Positions 7,655 to 14,986 are shown, numbered from the stretch's first letter. The stretch is 19,633 nucleotides of DNA from an uncultured Collinsella sp. (GCA_902463875.1 CABQHR010000010.1:1-19633), one strand, 5' to 3'. The notes: generated by a model not told the origin, from the sequence alone. A program made the numbers and translations.

Positions 7655-8734
7655 ATGCTCAGGATCGGTCTTCTTACCAGTGGCGGCGACTGCCAAGCGC
7701 TCAACGCCACCATGCGCGGCATTGTCAAAACGCTCATGACCAATAGCGAAGAGCCTATCGAGATCTATGGTTTTGAGGACGGCTACCAGGGCCTTATCTA
7801 CAGCAGGTTCCGCGTCATGTCGCCCGCCGATTTTAGCGGCATCCTCACCCGCGGCGGCACCATCCTGGGCACGAGCCGCACACCGTTCAAGCGTCTGGAC
7901 ATTCCCGAGGCTGACGGCGTCGAGAAGGTGCCGGCGATGGTCCACACCTATCACAAGCTGCAGCTCGACTGCCTGTTTATGCTGGGCGGCAACGGCTCCA
8001 CCAAGACCGCTAACCGCCTGCGCGAAGAGGGCCTTAACGTTATCGCCCTGCCCAAGACCATCGATAACGACACCTGGGGCACCGAGATGACGTTTGGCTT
8101 TACGAGCGCCATCGACGTCGCCACCAAGTGCATCGACGACATTCACACCACCGCTTCGAGCCACGGCCGCGTGTTCGTCATCGAGATCATGGGCCACAAG
8201 GTCGGCTGGATTCCGCTGTACGCCGGCGTCGCGGGCGGCGCGGACGTCATCCTGATCCCCGAGATCCCCTACGACATGGACAACGTCATCAAGACCATCG
8301 AGCATCGCATGGAGACCGGCAGCCGCTTTACCATCGTAGCCGTTGCCGAGGGCGCCATCTCCAAGGAGGACGCGGCGCTGCCCAAGAAGGAGTACAAGAA
8401 GAAGCTCGCCGAGCGTACGAGCCCGTCAATCGTGTACGACATCGCCAAGGAGATCGAGGCCAAGACCGGTCGCGAGACCCGCGTCGCCATCCCCGGCCAC
8501 ACGCAGCGCGGCGGTCAGCCCGACGCCCAGGACCGTATCTTTGCGACCCAGTGCGGCGTCGAGGCGGCGCTTGGTTGCCTACGCGGCGAGTTTGGCTACA
8601 TGATTGCCCTGCGTGACGGCAAGATGTGCCACATGCCGCTCGAGGAGGTCGCCGGCAAGCTCAAGTATGTCGATCCCCAGAGCGACCTGGTGCGCGAGGC
8701 CAAGGCGTTGGGCATCAGCTTCGGCGACGAATAG
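7655..8734 (+). CDS. pfkA: 6-phosphofructokinase, predicted ATP-dependent
   Basis: A 359-residue phosphofructokinase with ATG 7655 behind GGAAGGA. It phosphorylates fructose 6-phosphate to fructose 1,6-bisphosphate in glycolysis. Motifs: LTSGGDCQALNA (phosphate loop), GGNGS at 111-115, PKTIDNDTWGTE from 133 with the catalytic Asp, MGHKVGWIPLYAG, and PEIPYD. The residue after GGN is Gly (the position equivalent to E. coli Gly104), which favours ATP. The Lys in PKTIDND (E. coli position 124) is typical of the mixed group III enzymes and of pyrophosphate users. So ATP is favoured but pyrophosphate is not excluded. Asn replaces the Asp/Glu usually found at position 103; I recall this in related anaerobe enzymes. 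The stop codon lies inside the left arm of a large inverted repeat. Confidence 0.93.
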   Translation: MLRIGLLTSGGDCQALNATMRGIVKTLMTNSEEPIEIYGFEDGYQGLIYSRFRVMSPADFSGILTRGGTILGTSRTPFKRLDIPEADGVEKVPAMVHTYHKLQLDCLFMLGGNGSTKTANRLREEGLNVIALPKTIDNDTWGTEMTFGFTSAIDVATKCIDDIHTTASSHGRVFVIEIMGHKVGWIPLYAGVAGGADVILIPEIPYDMDNVIKTIEHRMETGSRFTIVAVAEGAISKEDAALPKKEYKKKLAERTSPSIVYDIAKEIEAKTGRETRVAIPGHTQRGGQPDAQDRIFATQCGVEAALGCLRGEFGYMIALRDGKMCHMPLEEVAGKLKYVDPQSDLVREAKALGISFGDE

Positions 8735-8910
8735 CCTCGGCTGGAACTGCTCTCATCGGAGGCCCCAGGGCTTACCTCCCAAATCGTCCTCGGACATGTC
8801 AGGACCCCGCTGCGCGCTTCGCGCGGCGGGGTCCTTCCGTCCTGCGGAAAGATTTGGGAGGTAAGCTCTGGGGCCTCCTGCGGCAACTGGGGAGGCCGAG
8901 GCTATTCGTC
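8726..8910. repeat. Large nested inverted repeat spanning the pfkA stop codon
   Basis: The outer arms 8726-8741 and 8895-8910 are 16-nt exact reverse complements (GACGAATAGCCTCGGC and its complement) and include the pfkA stop codon. Inner arms 8759-8785 and 8851-8877 are 27-nt reverse complements with a single mismatch. At the centre lies a separate GC-rich hairpin (8802-8834). The unpaired stretches between arms are of nearly equal length, so the whole 185-nt segment could fold as one long interrupted stem. Confidence 0.85.
8802..8834 (+). terminator. Strong GC-rich hairpin downstream of pfkA
   Basis: GGACCCCGCTGCGC (8802-8815) pairs with GCGCGGCGGGGTCC (8821-8834) over 14 bp with one G-U pair and a 5-nt loop. 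TTCCGTCC follows, so the U-tract is poor. It is the likely transcription end of pfkA and the core of the larger inverted repeat. Confidence 0.6.
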
Positions 8911-8940
8911 TTCTTGCTGCGGGTGCCTGGTCTGAAATTC

Positions 8941-9007
8941 AGTTGCGGTGAAGTAGTTCCTGCTTAGCCCGCAAATGGCTGAATCTAGAAACTATTCCAC
9001 CGCAACT
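8941..9007. repeat. 67-nt hairpin repeat, copy 1
   Basis: Begins AGTTGCGGTGAAGTAGTTCC and ends with CTATTCCACCGCAACT, near-complementary arms of about 21 nt around a 25-nt loop. It shares exact length and most bases, including much of the loop, with copy 3 (10509-10575), and its arms with copy 2 (10156-10222). It lies between pfkA and the XRE regulator gene. Confidence 0.85.
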
Positions 9008-9076
9008 TACTGAGTGGGGGCTCTTGGCTGCTACTTGCACTGACATTTGTCCTAAAATGGCTGGTCGTTAGGGGTT

Positions 9077-9143
9077 GCTACCGGTAGTTGCGGTAGGGTT
9101 GGGACAGATTCTAACTAGAAATGGTGGTCGCTACCGGTTGTTC
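9077..9143. promoter_or_regulatory. Paired GCTACCGGT direct repeats upstream of the XRE gene
   Basis: GCTACCGGTAGTTG at 9077-9090 and GCTACCGGTTGTTC at 9130-9143 share a 9-base identity, 53 bases apart, in the 185 bases ahead of the XRE start at 9193. They could be autoregulatory operator sites. No convincing -35/-10 pair was found nearby. The rest of 9008-9192 shows nothing else clear. Confidence 0.3.
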
Positions 9144-9192
9144 TCGGCATACTCGGCTCATTCGATTCGACCATCAAACGAAAGGAACCACC

Positions 9193-10113
9193 ATGGATCT
9201 TGCGATGGCACAGCGCCTCGTCGATCGCCGTAAAGCTGCCGGCCTTTCTCAGGAGGCGCTTGCTGCCCAGCTGGGCGTAAGCCGCCAGGCTGTTAGTAAA
9301 TGGGAGCGCAGCGAGTCCTCACCCGATACCGATAACCTCATTGCGCTCGCCGCGCTGTATGGCGTGTCGTTGGACGAGCTGCTATATGGGGAGGCGGCCA
9401 ACGATGCCGACGACCTGGAAGACGGTAGCGCCGACACCGAGACGGCGGATGTGGCTGACGAGGCTGGGGATTCTGCCGATCACGCCGATTGCGGCGACAA
9501 ACCACTTGTCGATATTTCCCTCGCGCGCGGTATCCACGTCATTGATCCCAATAAAGGCGAGGAAGTCCATGTTGGTTGGAGCGGCATCCATGTGACCAAC
9601 GAGCGCAAGGGCGAAGAGGTGCATGTGGGGCCGGGCGGCGTGCATATCGATACGCTTGAGGACGATGGACATAACGTGCGCACCAATGACGACGGCACCG
9701 TCACCATCGACGGCGAGACGTTTTCCAGCTGGAAGGAAGCACACGACAAGCTCGACCATCATGGCAAGCATTTCCACACCAAGGTCGGACGTGCATGGAA
9801 CAAATTCCCCTTCCCCGCACTTGTCACTCTCGCCTATCTGGCGCTCGGCATTGTCTACGACACATGGGGCATGGGGCTCTTCCTCGTCTTTTTGATTCCC
9901 GTCTACTACGCCATTGGCGACTTTATCGACCGACGCCGCCTGTCTATGCTCATCGGCAGTGTCTACCCGGCGGCTGCTATTGCCTGGTTCCTCTACATGT
10001 GGCTCTGCCTGGGACAACCCCATCCTGCTTGGGTAATCCTCATCACCATTCCCGTCGTAGGAGCACTCATGCACTGGTGCCGCAAACAATGGAAGCACCA
10101 CAAGCAGTCCTAG
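9193..10113 (+). CDS. Membrane-spanning XRE-family transcriptional regulator with internal repeats
   Basis: A 306-residue protein starting at ATG 9193 behind AAAGGA; the frame is open further upstream, but that part lies in the regulatory region. Residues 5-63 are an XRE helix-turn-helix (LSQEALAAQLGVSRQAVSKWE), close to the Cro/C1 pattern of Gram-positive regulators. An acidic linker (66-100) follows. Then come two 16-residue repeats, GIHVIDPNKGEEVHVG at 113-128 and GIHVTNERKGEEVHVG at 131-146, with a partial third (GGVHIDT). A His-rich amphipathic segment (about 180-197) leads into four hydrophobic segments (about 208-226, 228-243, 252-272, 279-295). A DNA-binding domain tethered to the membrane suggests sensing of an envelope state. 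It is flanked by copies 1 and 2 of the 67-nt hairpin repeat. Ligand and target are unknown. Confidence 0.85.
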   Translation: MDLAMAQRLVDRRKAAGLSQEALAAQLGVSRQAVSKWERSESSPDTDNLIALAALYGVSLDELLYGEAANDADDLEDGSADTETADVADEAGDSADHADCGDKPLVDISLARGIHVIDPNKGEEVHVGWSGIHVTNERKGEEVHVGPGGVHIDTLEDDGHNVRTNDDGTVTIDGETFSSWKEAHDKLDHHGKHFHTKVGRAWNKFPFPALVTLAYLALGIVYDTWGMGLFLVFLIPVYYAIGDFIDRRRLSMLIGSVYPAAAIAWFLYMWLCLGQPHPAWVILITIPVVGALMHWCRKQWKHHKQS

Positions 10114-10155
10114 TCCGCCCCGTCCCACCAGCAAGCCCCAGCCGACGCCCCCCTA

Positions 10156-10222
10156 AGTTGCGGTGGAATAGTTCCTGTTTTCGCCTTTACCGAAGCTATT
10201 CAGGAGCTATTCCACCGCAATT
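10156..10222. repeat. 67-nt hairpin repeat, copy 2
   Basis: Starts 43 bases after the XRE gene stop. Arms AGTTGCGGTGGAATAGTTCC and GAGCTATTCCACCGCAATT are near-complementary; the length is exactly 67 nt like copies 1 and 3, but the loop differs. Position after a stop codon would fit a terminator role, but no U-tract follows. Confidence 0.8.
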
Positions 10223-10281
10223 CACGAAAGACAGGGGCAGTCGCGACACGTAAATTGGCATCGGATCAATGGCTCGCCAAG

Positions 10282-10430
10282 AAAAGGGCCTATTTACTAC
10301 GTTTAGCTCGAAAGGGCCAACCATAGCAGTCTTTTTCGAAAATCGACAAGCCTTCTACCTGCGGTTTTATTTTTCGTCTTTCCGGCATGGTCGAGGGTAC
10401 TCAATAAAACGTAGTAGATAGGCCCATTTT
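10282..10430. repeat. 149-bp element with ~24-bp terminal inverted repeats
   Basis: The left end AAAAGGGCCTATTTACTACG (10282-10301, continuing to 10305) is matched in reverse complement by 10406-10430. The match runs over about 24 positions, with one substitution inside the core, one extra base and one end mismatch. The interior has no open frame of note and is AT-richer than its surroundings. No clear target duplication flanks it. It looks like a small non-coding mobile-element remnant (MITE-like) or a long structured RNA; there is no transposase in the window. The remaining parts of the 10114-10599 gap are covered by the hairpin repeats. Confidence 0.65.
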
Positions 10431-10508
10431 GTGGCATACGACCTATTTAAAATCGGCGGCAAAGGCCGAGGTTCCCCTCATCCACGCCGGGCCGCACGAT
10501 TACCAGAA

Positions 10509-10575
10509 AGTTGCGGTGATATAGTTCCTATTTAAGGCCCAAATGACCGAATCTAGGAACTATTCCACCGCAACT
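10509..10575. repeat. 67-nt hairpin repeat, copy 3
   Basis: Begins AGTTGCGGTGATATAGTTCC and ends CTATTCCACCGCAACT, 67 nt, highly similar to copy 1 along its full length including the AAATG-x-C-x-GAATCTAG loop part. It ends 24 bases before the MerR-family start codon, so in RNA it would lie directly upstream of that ribosome site. Confidence 0.85.
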
Positions 10576-10599
10576 TTGCAAGACATCCAGGGAGTTGGC

Positions 10600-10977
10600 A
10601 TGAGGATTGCCGAGGTTTCAAAGGAGCATGGCATTTCCGCCGATACACTGCGCTATTACGAGCGCATTGGCTTGCTGCCTCGTGTACACCGCAACGAAAA
10701 TGGCATTCGCGACTACGATGAACAAGACTGCGCGCACATCAAGTTCGTCAAGTGCATGCGCGGCGCAAGCGTGTCAATCGAAGCGCTCATCGAATATATG
10801 CAGCTCCTGGAACAGGGTGACGAAACCATGACGGCGCGCAGAGCCATTCTCGAAGAACAGCGCGACCAGGTCACCGAGCGTATTGCCGAAATGCAGGCCG
10901 GTCTCGATCGTCTCAACTACAAAATCGCCCACTACGACGACCTCATCCACGCCTGCGAGCAAAAGCTGTCGAAGTAG
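10600..10977 (+). CDS. MerR family transcriptional regulator, AdhR-like
   Basis: A 125-residue regulator starting at ATG 10600 behind AGGGAG. An earlier in-frame ATG lies inside the hairpin repeat and is unlikely. Residues 1-70 are the MerR winged helix domain (MRIAEVSKEHGISADTLRYYERIGLLP, then GIRDY). Residues about 76-120 form the dimerising coiled coil. Cys52 (FVKCMRG) occupies the position of the thiol that, in Bacillus AdhR as I recall it, is alkylated by aldehydes. Expected role: binding between -35 and -10 elements and activating a gene for carbonyl or electrophile stress. A small gene follows 45 bases downstream and is probably co-transcribed. No MerR-type 19-bp-spacer promoter was identified in the window. 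Confidence 0.88.
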   Translation: MRIAEVSKEHGISADTLRYYERIGLLPRVHRNENGIRDYDEQDCAHIKFVKCMRGASVSIEALIEYMQLLEQGDETMTARRAILEEQRDQVTERIAEMQAGLDRLNYKIAHYDDLIHACEQKLSK

Positions 10978-11022
10978 GGCATGGATTTAAATGGCATGGC
11001 CTGTTTGGCGAACGGAGGAAGT

Positions 11023-11343
11023 ATGAACGATGTAGCCGAGCGCGACTGGAGGCTGTTTAATGAATTGCTCCCTAAATGGCAAGAACGCTATATGGAAAAG
11101 CTCATCAATCAGTACATCGAGATACTGAACGGCGACGGCGAAGCCTCTGATAGGTTTTGGGCGCTCGAGGAGCATGTCAATAGGGACAGGCGGTGCGGCG
11201 GCGTAATGATGGAAGATATCCGCCGCAGCACGATGCGTCGCCAGATAGCCAGCCTGCTTGCTGACGACGTAATTTCTCTCAGCGATCTCGACGGTTTTAC
11301 CGAGGACATTAAGAGCTATGCGCAACACTGGATTGGCCAGTAA
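11023..11343 (+). CDS. Small conserved-type protein of unknown function
   Basis: A 106-residue protein starting at ATG 11023 behind a strong GGAGGAA; the longer frame from 10981 lacks a ribosome site. It is helical and charged with no membrane segment or signal. Visible features are WRLFNELLPKWQERYMEKLINQYIEIL near the start, a central FWALEEHVNRDRR segment, and a C-terminal acidic helix (LSDLDGFTEDIKSYAQ). It resembles small proteins often encoded near MerR-type regulators in Firmicutes and sometimes misannotated as multidrug transporters; that is from memory. There are no catalytic motifs. It follows the MerR gene by 45 bases and is followed by the terminator-like repeat at 11417. Function not assigned. 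Confidence 0.75.
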   Translation: MNDVAERDWRLFNELLPKWQERYMEKLINQYIEILNGDGEASDRFWALEEHVNRDRRCGGVMMEDIRRSTMRRQIASLLADDVISLSDLDGFTEDIKSYAQHWIGQ

Positions 11344-11416
11344 GAGCACTGAACGACAGACATCCCCAGCAAAACTGGGCAAACGCCGGGCCACCTAATG
11401 GTTGTCCGGCGTTTGT

Positions 11417-11459
11417 CCAGATAAAACCTGCCAAAATAAACCTGTCCCTTTTTGGTAGG
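11417..11459. terminator. 35-nt-core hairpin repeat A, bidirectional terminator candidate
   Basis: The 35-nt core at 11421-11455 is identical to copies at 14987-15021 (opposite orientation) and 17555-17589. ACCTGCCAAAA pairs with TTTTGGTAGGT (one G-U or A-C position depending on strand) around TAAACCTGTCCC. It lies between convergent genes: the + strand small protein gene ends at 11343, and the - strand permease stop (TGA, 11462-11460) directly abuts it. Confidence 0.75.
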
Positions 11460-14225
11460 TCACTCGGCGCTTTTGAGGGCGCCGACCATGTCGATCTTAT
11501 TGAGGGTGCGATTGGTAGCGAGGTTGACGATAAAGGTAAAGGCAAAGGCCAGCAGAACGGACAGTACGTAGCTCAGCGGCTCGACCTCAACGTCAAAGTA
11601 CAATGACGGCATCTGCAAGATGTACGTAAAGCTCTCGGCCAGCGCACCGCCCAGCGGTACGCCCAGCGCGGCTCCGATCGCCGTAAGAATCAACGTCTCC
11701 TTGTTGACGTAATGGTGCACCTCGCCACGACGGAAGCCCAGCACCTTGATAGTCGCCAGCTCGCGTTCGCGCTCCGAGATGTTGGTGTTAGACAACGTAA
11801 ATACCACCACAAACGACAGGCACGCCGCCATAAAGGTCACAAGCACCACGACCGAATTGATAATCGTAAAGTTTGCCTCATAGTTTTCCCAATGCTCGGC
11901 GGTACTCGACAGCGTAATCCAACCATCGCTCTTAAGACGGTTGGTAAACGCAATCTGATCGGCCGACGAACCCTTAAGCAGCGCAAGGATGCCGTTGAGG
12001 CGCGCACTTCGACCGAACGCGCGCTCATAGGTGCTCTGCGTCATGTAAAGCGTGTTGCCCAGATAGTTGAGCGAAATGTCGCTGACTTTGACCTTGGCAA
12101 CATTAAGCGACGAATCCTGGACGTGAGCCGTGTCACCCGGCTTGATCCCCAGCACCAGCTGAGAGCTCTTGCTCAAATACACATCCCCGTCACGCAGGGT
12201 GAGCGGCTCTTTGGACTCATCCTCTAGACACACGTAGTCGTCCAGGCCGTCCGCGCGGTCGTCGGGAATCACGATCAGCTGCACGGTCTCGCTCTTGCCG
12301 CCAAATGTAAAGGTGACGTTGTCGGTCATAATCGGCAGCGTCGAAGTCACGGTCACGTTGGAATCCTTGGCCGCACTGCGTTCATCCAGCGCCGCACACG
12401 TCTGCGAAAAATCGTCGGGGTTGGCGACCGCCAGCAGGTCATAGCGTGTGATGTGGCCGTACTGCTTGGGCGACAGCGCGACCGACGTATCACGGATACC
12501 CATACCGCAAATCACAAGCGCCGTGCAGCCCGCGATGCCAAAGATGGTCATAAAGGCGCGCTTTTTGTAGCGGAATAAGTTGCGTGCAGCGACCTTGTTC
12601 AAAAAGCCCATGCGGTGCCAGATAAAGCCGATGCGCTCGAGCAGGATACGCGAGCCGGCGCGCGGGGCCTTGGGACGCATGAGCGAGGCCGGGGTCTCGG
12701 CCATCTCGTGGCGGCAGGCGATAATCGTGGCGCCCACCACACCCACAGTAAACAGCGCCACCGAGACGATTGAAGACACGATATCGTACGAAAGCAGCAT
12801 CTGGGGCAGCGAGTACATGTCGTCGAACACCGTAAACAAGAACAGCGGCAGGCCCACAAAGCCAATGATATTGCCGAGCACGCCGCCGATCAGACAAGCC
12901 CACAGCGAGTAGTCCACGTATTTGGACAGGATGCGTCCGCGCGAATAGCCGAGTGCTTTGTACAGGCCAATAAGCGTGCGCTCCTCTTCGACCATGCGGG
13001 TGGCGGTGGTGAGGCTGATGAGCACGGCGACGATAAAGAAGATAAACGGAAATACGGTGGCGATGGCCTCGATTGAGGAACTATCGCTCTCGACGCTCGA
13101 GTAGCTTGCGATATTGCCGCGGTCCTGGATGTACCAGGTGCATTCGCCCAGGTCAGAGAGCTCGGCGCGGGCATCGGCAAACTGCTGGTCGGCGGCGGCG
13201 CGGCGCTGGTCCAGGTCGGCTTGCGCCTGCGCACGCTCGTCGCTGCCCTCGGCCATGCGATTGATGTTGTCCTGCTCGATCCCAAAGACCATATTCGCTT
13301 GACGCTCAGCCGCGTCCAAGCTCGCCGGTGTGTCGACCGTCAGCTCCTGAGCGCGCGCCTTCTCGCGCTCGTCGCGAATCTTATCAATATTGGCTTTGAC
13401 CTCGTCAATCTTTGTCGTATAGGCATCGGAATAGGAGTTGAGGTCCTTAGCACCCTCGACGACCACGTGAATCGCAGAATAGGATGACGACGTCGCGGCA
13501 TCCTCGCTTACGTAGAACTTGTAGTCCGCTGCCGAAGAAGCGCGGAAGGCATTGACCGTCGAGTCGGAGCTCACGTCGGTGGGGTCGAGAACCTCGGCCG
13601 TGATGGTGTATTCCCCATCGGCAAACTGGTCCTTGGCGCTTTGGTTGGACGAGCTCGCGTCGTTGGCGGCAAAGCTCACCGTATCGCCGAGCTTTTTGCC
13701 CGATGCCTTCAAAAAGCGCGAAGTCACCGCCACCTCACCCGAAGTCTCGGGCAAGTCGCCGCACACCAACACCGGCTGGTCAATATTCTCTTTCGAGAGG
13801 CTCTGCACGACCACGCGCTCGCGCGCCGTGCCCACGGCGGTGTAGGCGGTCTCGGTATAGATGCCCTCGGCCGTCTCGACGCCATCGACCTCTTGGATCG
13901 CAGCAAGGTCATCATCGGTCAGGCCATAGGTCGACTGCACGTTGATGTCGTAGATATTCTGCTGGTCAAAGTAAGCGTCGACCGAGTCGCACAGGTCCTC
14001 GCAGCCCGCCTTGAGGCCACACATTACGCTTACGCCGAGCGCGGTGATGACCACGATGGACAGGAAGCGCTTAAAGCTACCGCGAATCGTGCGGTAGATG
14101 CCGCGGCGAAACACCGTCGGCACCATATCGTTTGAGCTTTGGGCGGTACGGTAGGTCGTAAAATCCTGCTCGCGCTCCGTGCTCTGCGCGTCGCGGCGTT
14201 GGCTGTTCTGGCGATTCTGATCCAT
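11460..14225 (-). CDS. FtsX/MacB-type ABC transporter permease
   Basis: A 921-residue permease from ATG at 14225 (an in-frame GTG at 14237 would overlap the ATPase stop; neither has a strong ribosome site). A polar cytoplasmic N-terminus of about 45 residues precedes the first membrane helix (FLSIVVITALGVSVMCG). A large extracytoplasmic domain follows, which includes a charged, Ala/Gln/Glu/Arg-rich probable coiled coil (roughly residues 275-370). Next comes an FtsX domain with three helices (TVFPFIFFIVAVLISL, LIGGVLGNIIGFVGLPLFLF, SVALFTVGVVGATIIA). A second half repeats the plan: helix RAFMTIFGIAGCTALVICG, a second external domain, and a C-terminal FtsX domain with ISERERELATIKVLGFRRGEV. Such proteins couple ATP hydrolysis to mechanical work on the envelope or export of peptides or lipids. 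Its ATPase is encoded immediately upstream. Substrate unknown. Confidence 0.9.
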   Translation of the reverse strand: MDQNRQNSQRRDAQSTEREQDFTTYRTAQSSNDMVPTVFRRGIYRTIRGSFKRFLSIVVITALGVSVMCGLKAGCEDLCDSVDAYFDQQNIYDINVQSTYGLTDDDLAAIQEVDGVETAEGIYTETAYTAVGTARERVVVQSLSKENIDQPVLVCGDLPETSGEVAVTSRFLKASGKKLGDTVSFAANDASSSNQSAKDQFADGEYTITAEVLDPTDVSSDSTVNAFRASSAADYKFYVSEDAATSSSYSAIHVVVEGAKDLNSYSDAYTTKIDEVKANIDKIRDEREKARAQELTVDTPASLDAAERQANMVFGIEQDNINRMAEGSDERAQAQADLDQRRAAADQQFADARAELSDLGECTWYIQDRGNIASYSSVESDSSSIEAIATVFPFIFFIVAVLISLTTATRMVEEERTLIGLYKALGYSRGRILSKYVDYSLWACLIGGVLGNIIGFVGLPLFLFTVFDDMYSLPQMLLSYDIVSSIVSVALFTVGVVGATIIACRHEMAETPASLMRPKAPRAGSRILLERIGFIWHRMGFLNKVAARNLFRYKKRAFMTIFGIAGCTALVICGMGIRDTSVALSPKQYGHITRYDLLAVANPDDFSQTCAALDERSAAKDSNVTVTSTLPIMTDNVTFTFGGKSETVQLIVIPDDRADGLDDYVCLEDESKEPLTLRDGDVYLSKSSQLVLGIKPGDTAHVQDSSLNVAKVKVSDISLNYLGNTLYMTQSTYERAFGRSARLNGILALLKGSSADQIAFTNRLKSDGWITLSSTAEHWENYEANFTIINSVVVLVTFMAACLSFVVVFTLSNTNISERERELATIKVLGFRRGEVHHYVNKETLILTAIGAALGVPLGGALAESFTYILQMPSLYFDVEVEPLSYVLSVLLAFAFTFIVNLATNRTLNKIDMVGALKSAE

Positions 14226-14230
14226 GGGCG

Positions 14231-14932
14231 CTACCACTCGATTGTCTCGATCGACACGGGGCTCTCCTGGACCGTCTCGCTTTCCACACAGCCGCTCTTA
14301 AAACGAATCAAACGATCGGCCATGGGCGCGAGCGCGGAATTGTGCGTGATGATGATGACCGTAATGCCCTGTTTGCGACAGGTGTCCTGCAGCAGCTGCA
14401 GGATCTGCTTGCCGGTTTTGTAGTCGAGCGCGCCCGTGGGCTCGTCACACAGGAGCAGCTTGGGGTTCTTGGCCAGCGCGCGGGCGATGGACACGCGCTG
14501 CTGCTCGCCGCCCGAAAGCTGCGCGGGAAAGTTGGCGAGGCGCTCGCCCAGGCCAACCTGGCGAAGCGTTTGCTCGGCATCGAGCGAATCGGGGCAAATC
14601 TGCGCCGCGAGCTCGACGTTTTCGAGCGCCGTCAGGTTGGGAACCAGATTGTAGAACTGAAAGACAAAGCCCACGTCGGCGCGGCGGTATTCCACAAGCT
14701 GTGCCTCGTTGGCGGCGCTCACGTCGCGCCCGTCCACCGTCACGGTGCCGGAGGTCGCCGTGTCCATGCCGCCCAAGATGTTGAGCGCCGTGGTTTTACC
14801 GGCGCCCGAAGCGCCCAGGATAATGGCAAGCTCGCCGCGCTCAACGGTAAAACTCGCGCCATCGAGCGCGTGAATACGGGCATCGCCCTCGCCGTATGCT
14901 TTGATGACGTCTTTGAATTCGATATAGGCCAT
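14231..14932 (-). CDS. ABC transporter ATP-binding protein, MacB/LolD type
   Basis: A 233-residue ATPase from ATG at 14932. Motifs are complete: A-loop [15 protein letters not shown] (Tyr), Walker [11 protein letters not shown]-loop [18 protein letters not shown] (hallmark of the LolD/MacB group), signature LSGGEQQRV, Walker [13 protein letters not shown], and switch His in IIITHN. It pairs with the FtsX-type permease whose start lies 5 bases beyond this stop. The FQFYNLxP text and the gene pair place it with exporters or mechanotransmitters rather than importers. The upstream region contains a GGTCGG...CCGACC inverted pair (14949-14954 and 14983-14988) around a possible -10 (TAATAC on the - strand). 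A 35-nt-core repeat begins right behind it. No regulator gene is adjacent. Confidence 0.93.
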   Translation of the reverse strand: MAYIEFKDVIKAYGEGDARIHALDGASFTVERGELAIILGASGAGKTTALNILGGMDTATSGTVTVDGRDVSAANEAQLVEYRRADVGFVFQFYNLVPNLTALENVELAAQICPDSLDAEQTLRQVGLGERLANFPAQLSGGEQQRVSIARALAKNPKLLLCDEPTGALDYKTGKQILQLLQDTCRKQGITVIIITHNSALAPMADRLIRFKSGCVESETVQESPVSIETIEW

Positions 14933-14986
14933 CGATTGGTTCCCATCTGGTCGGATAACTCTTTAGTATTACCCATTTCGCACCGA

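Noticed and set aside
8911..8960. Remnant gene end on the - strand (reading toward GAC GAA TAG)
   Set aside because: Only about 15 codons precede the stop before it runs into the 67-nt repeat, too little to support a pseudogene.
10543..10599. Upstream ATG for the MerR-family regulator
   Set aside because: It lies inside the 67-nt hairpin repeat, and the helix-turn-helix begins at the ATG at 10600, which has its own ribosome site.
12580..12912. + strand open frame opposite the permease gene
   Set aside because: Composition follows the complement of a well-supported coding region; no ribosome site or family likeness. The same applies to the other long antisense frames over pfkA, the ECF genes and the kinase.
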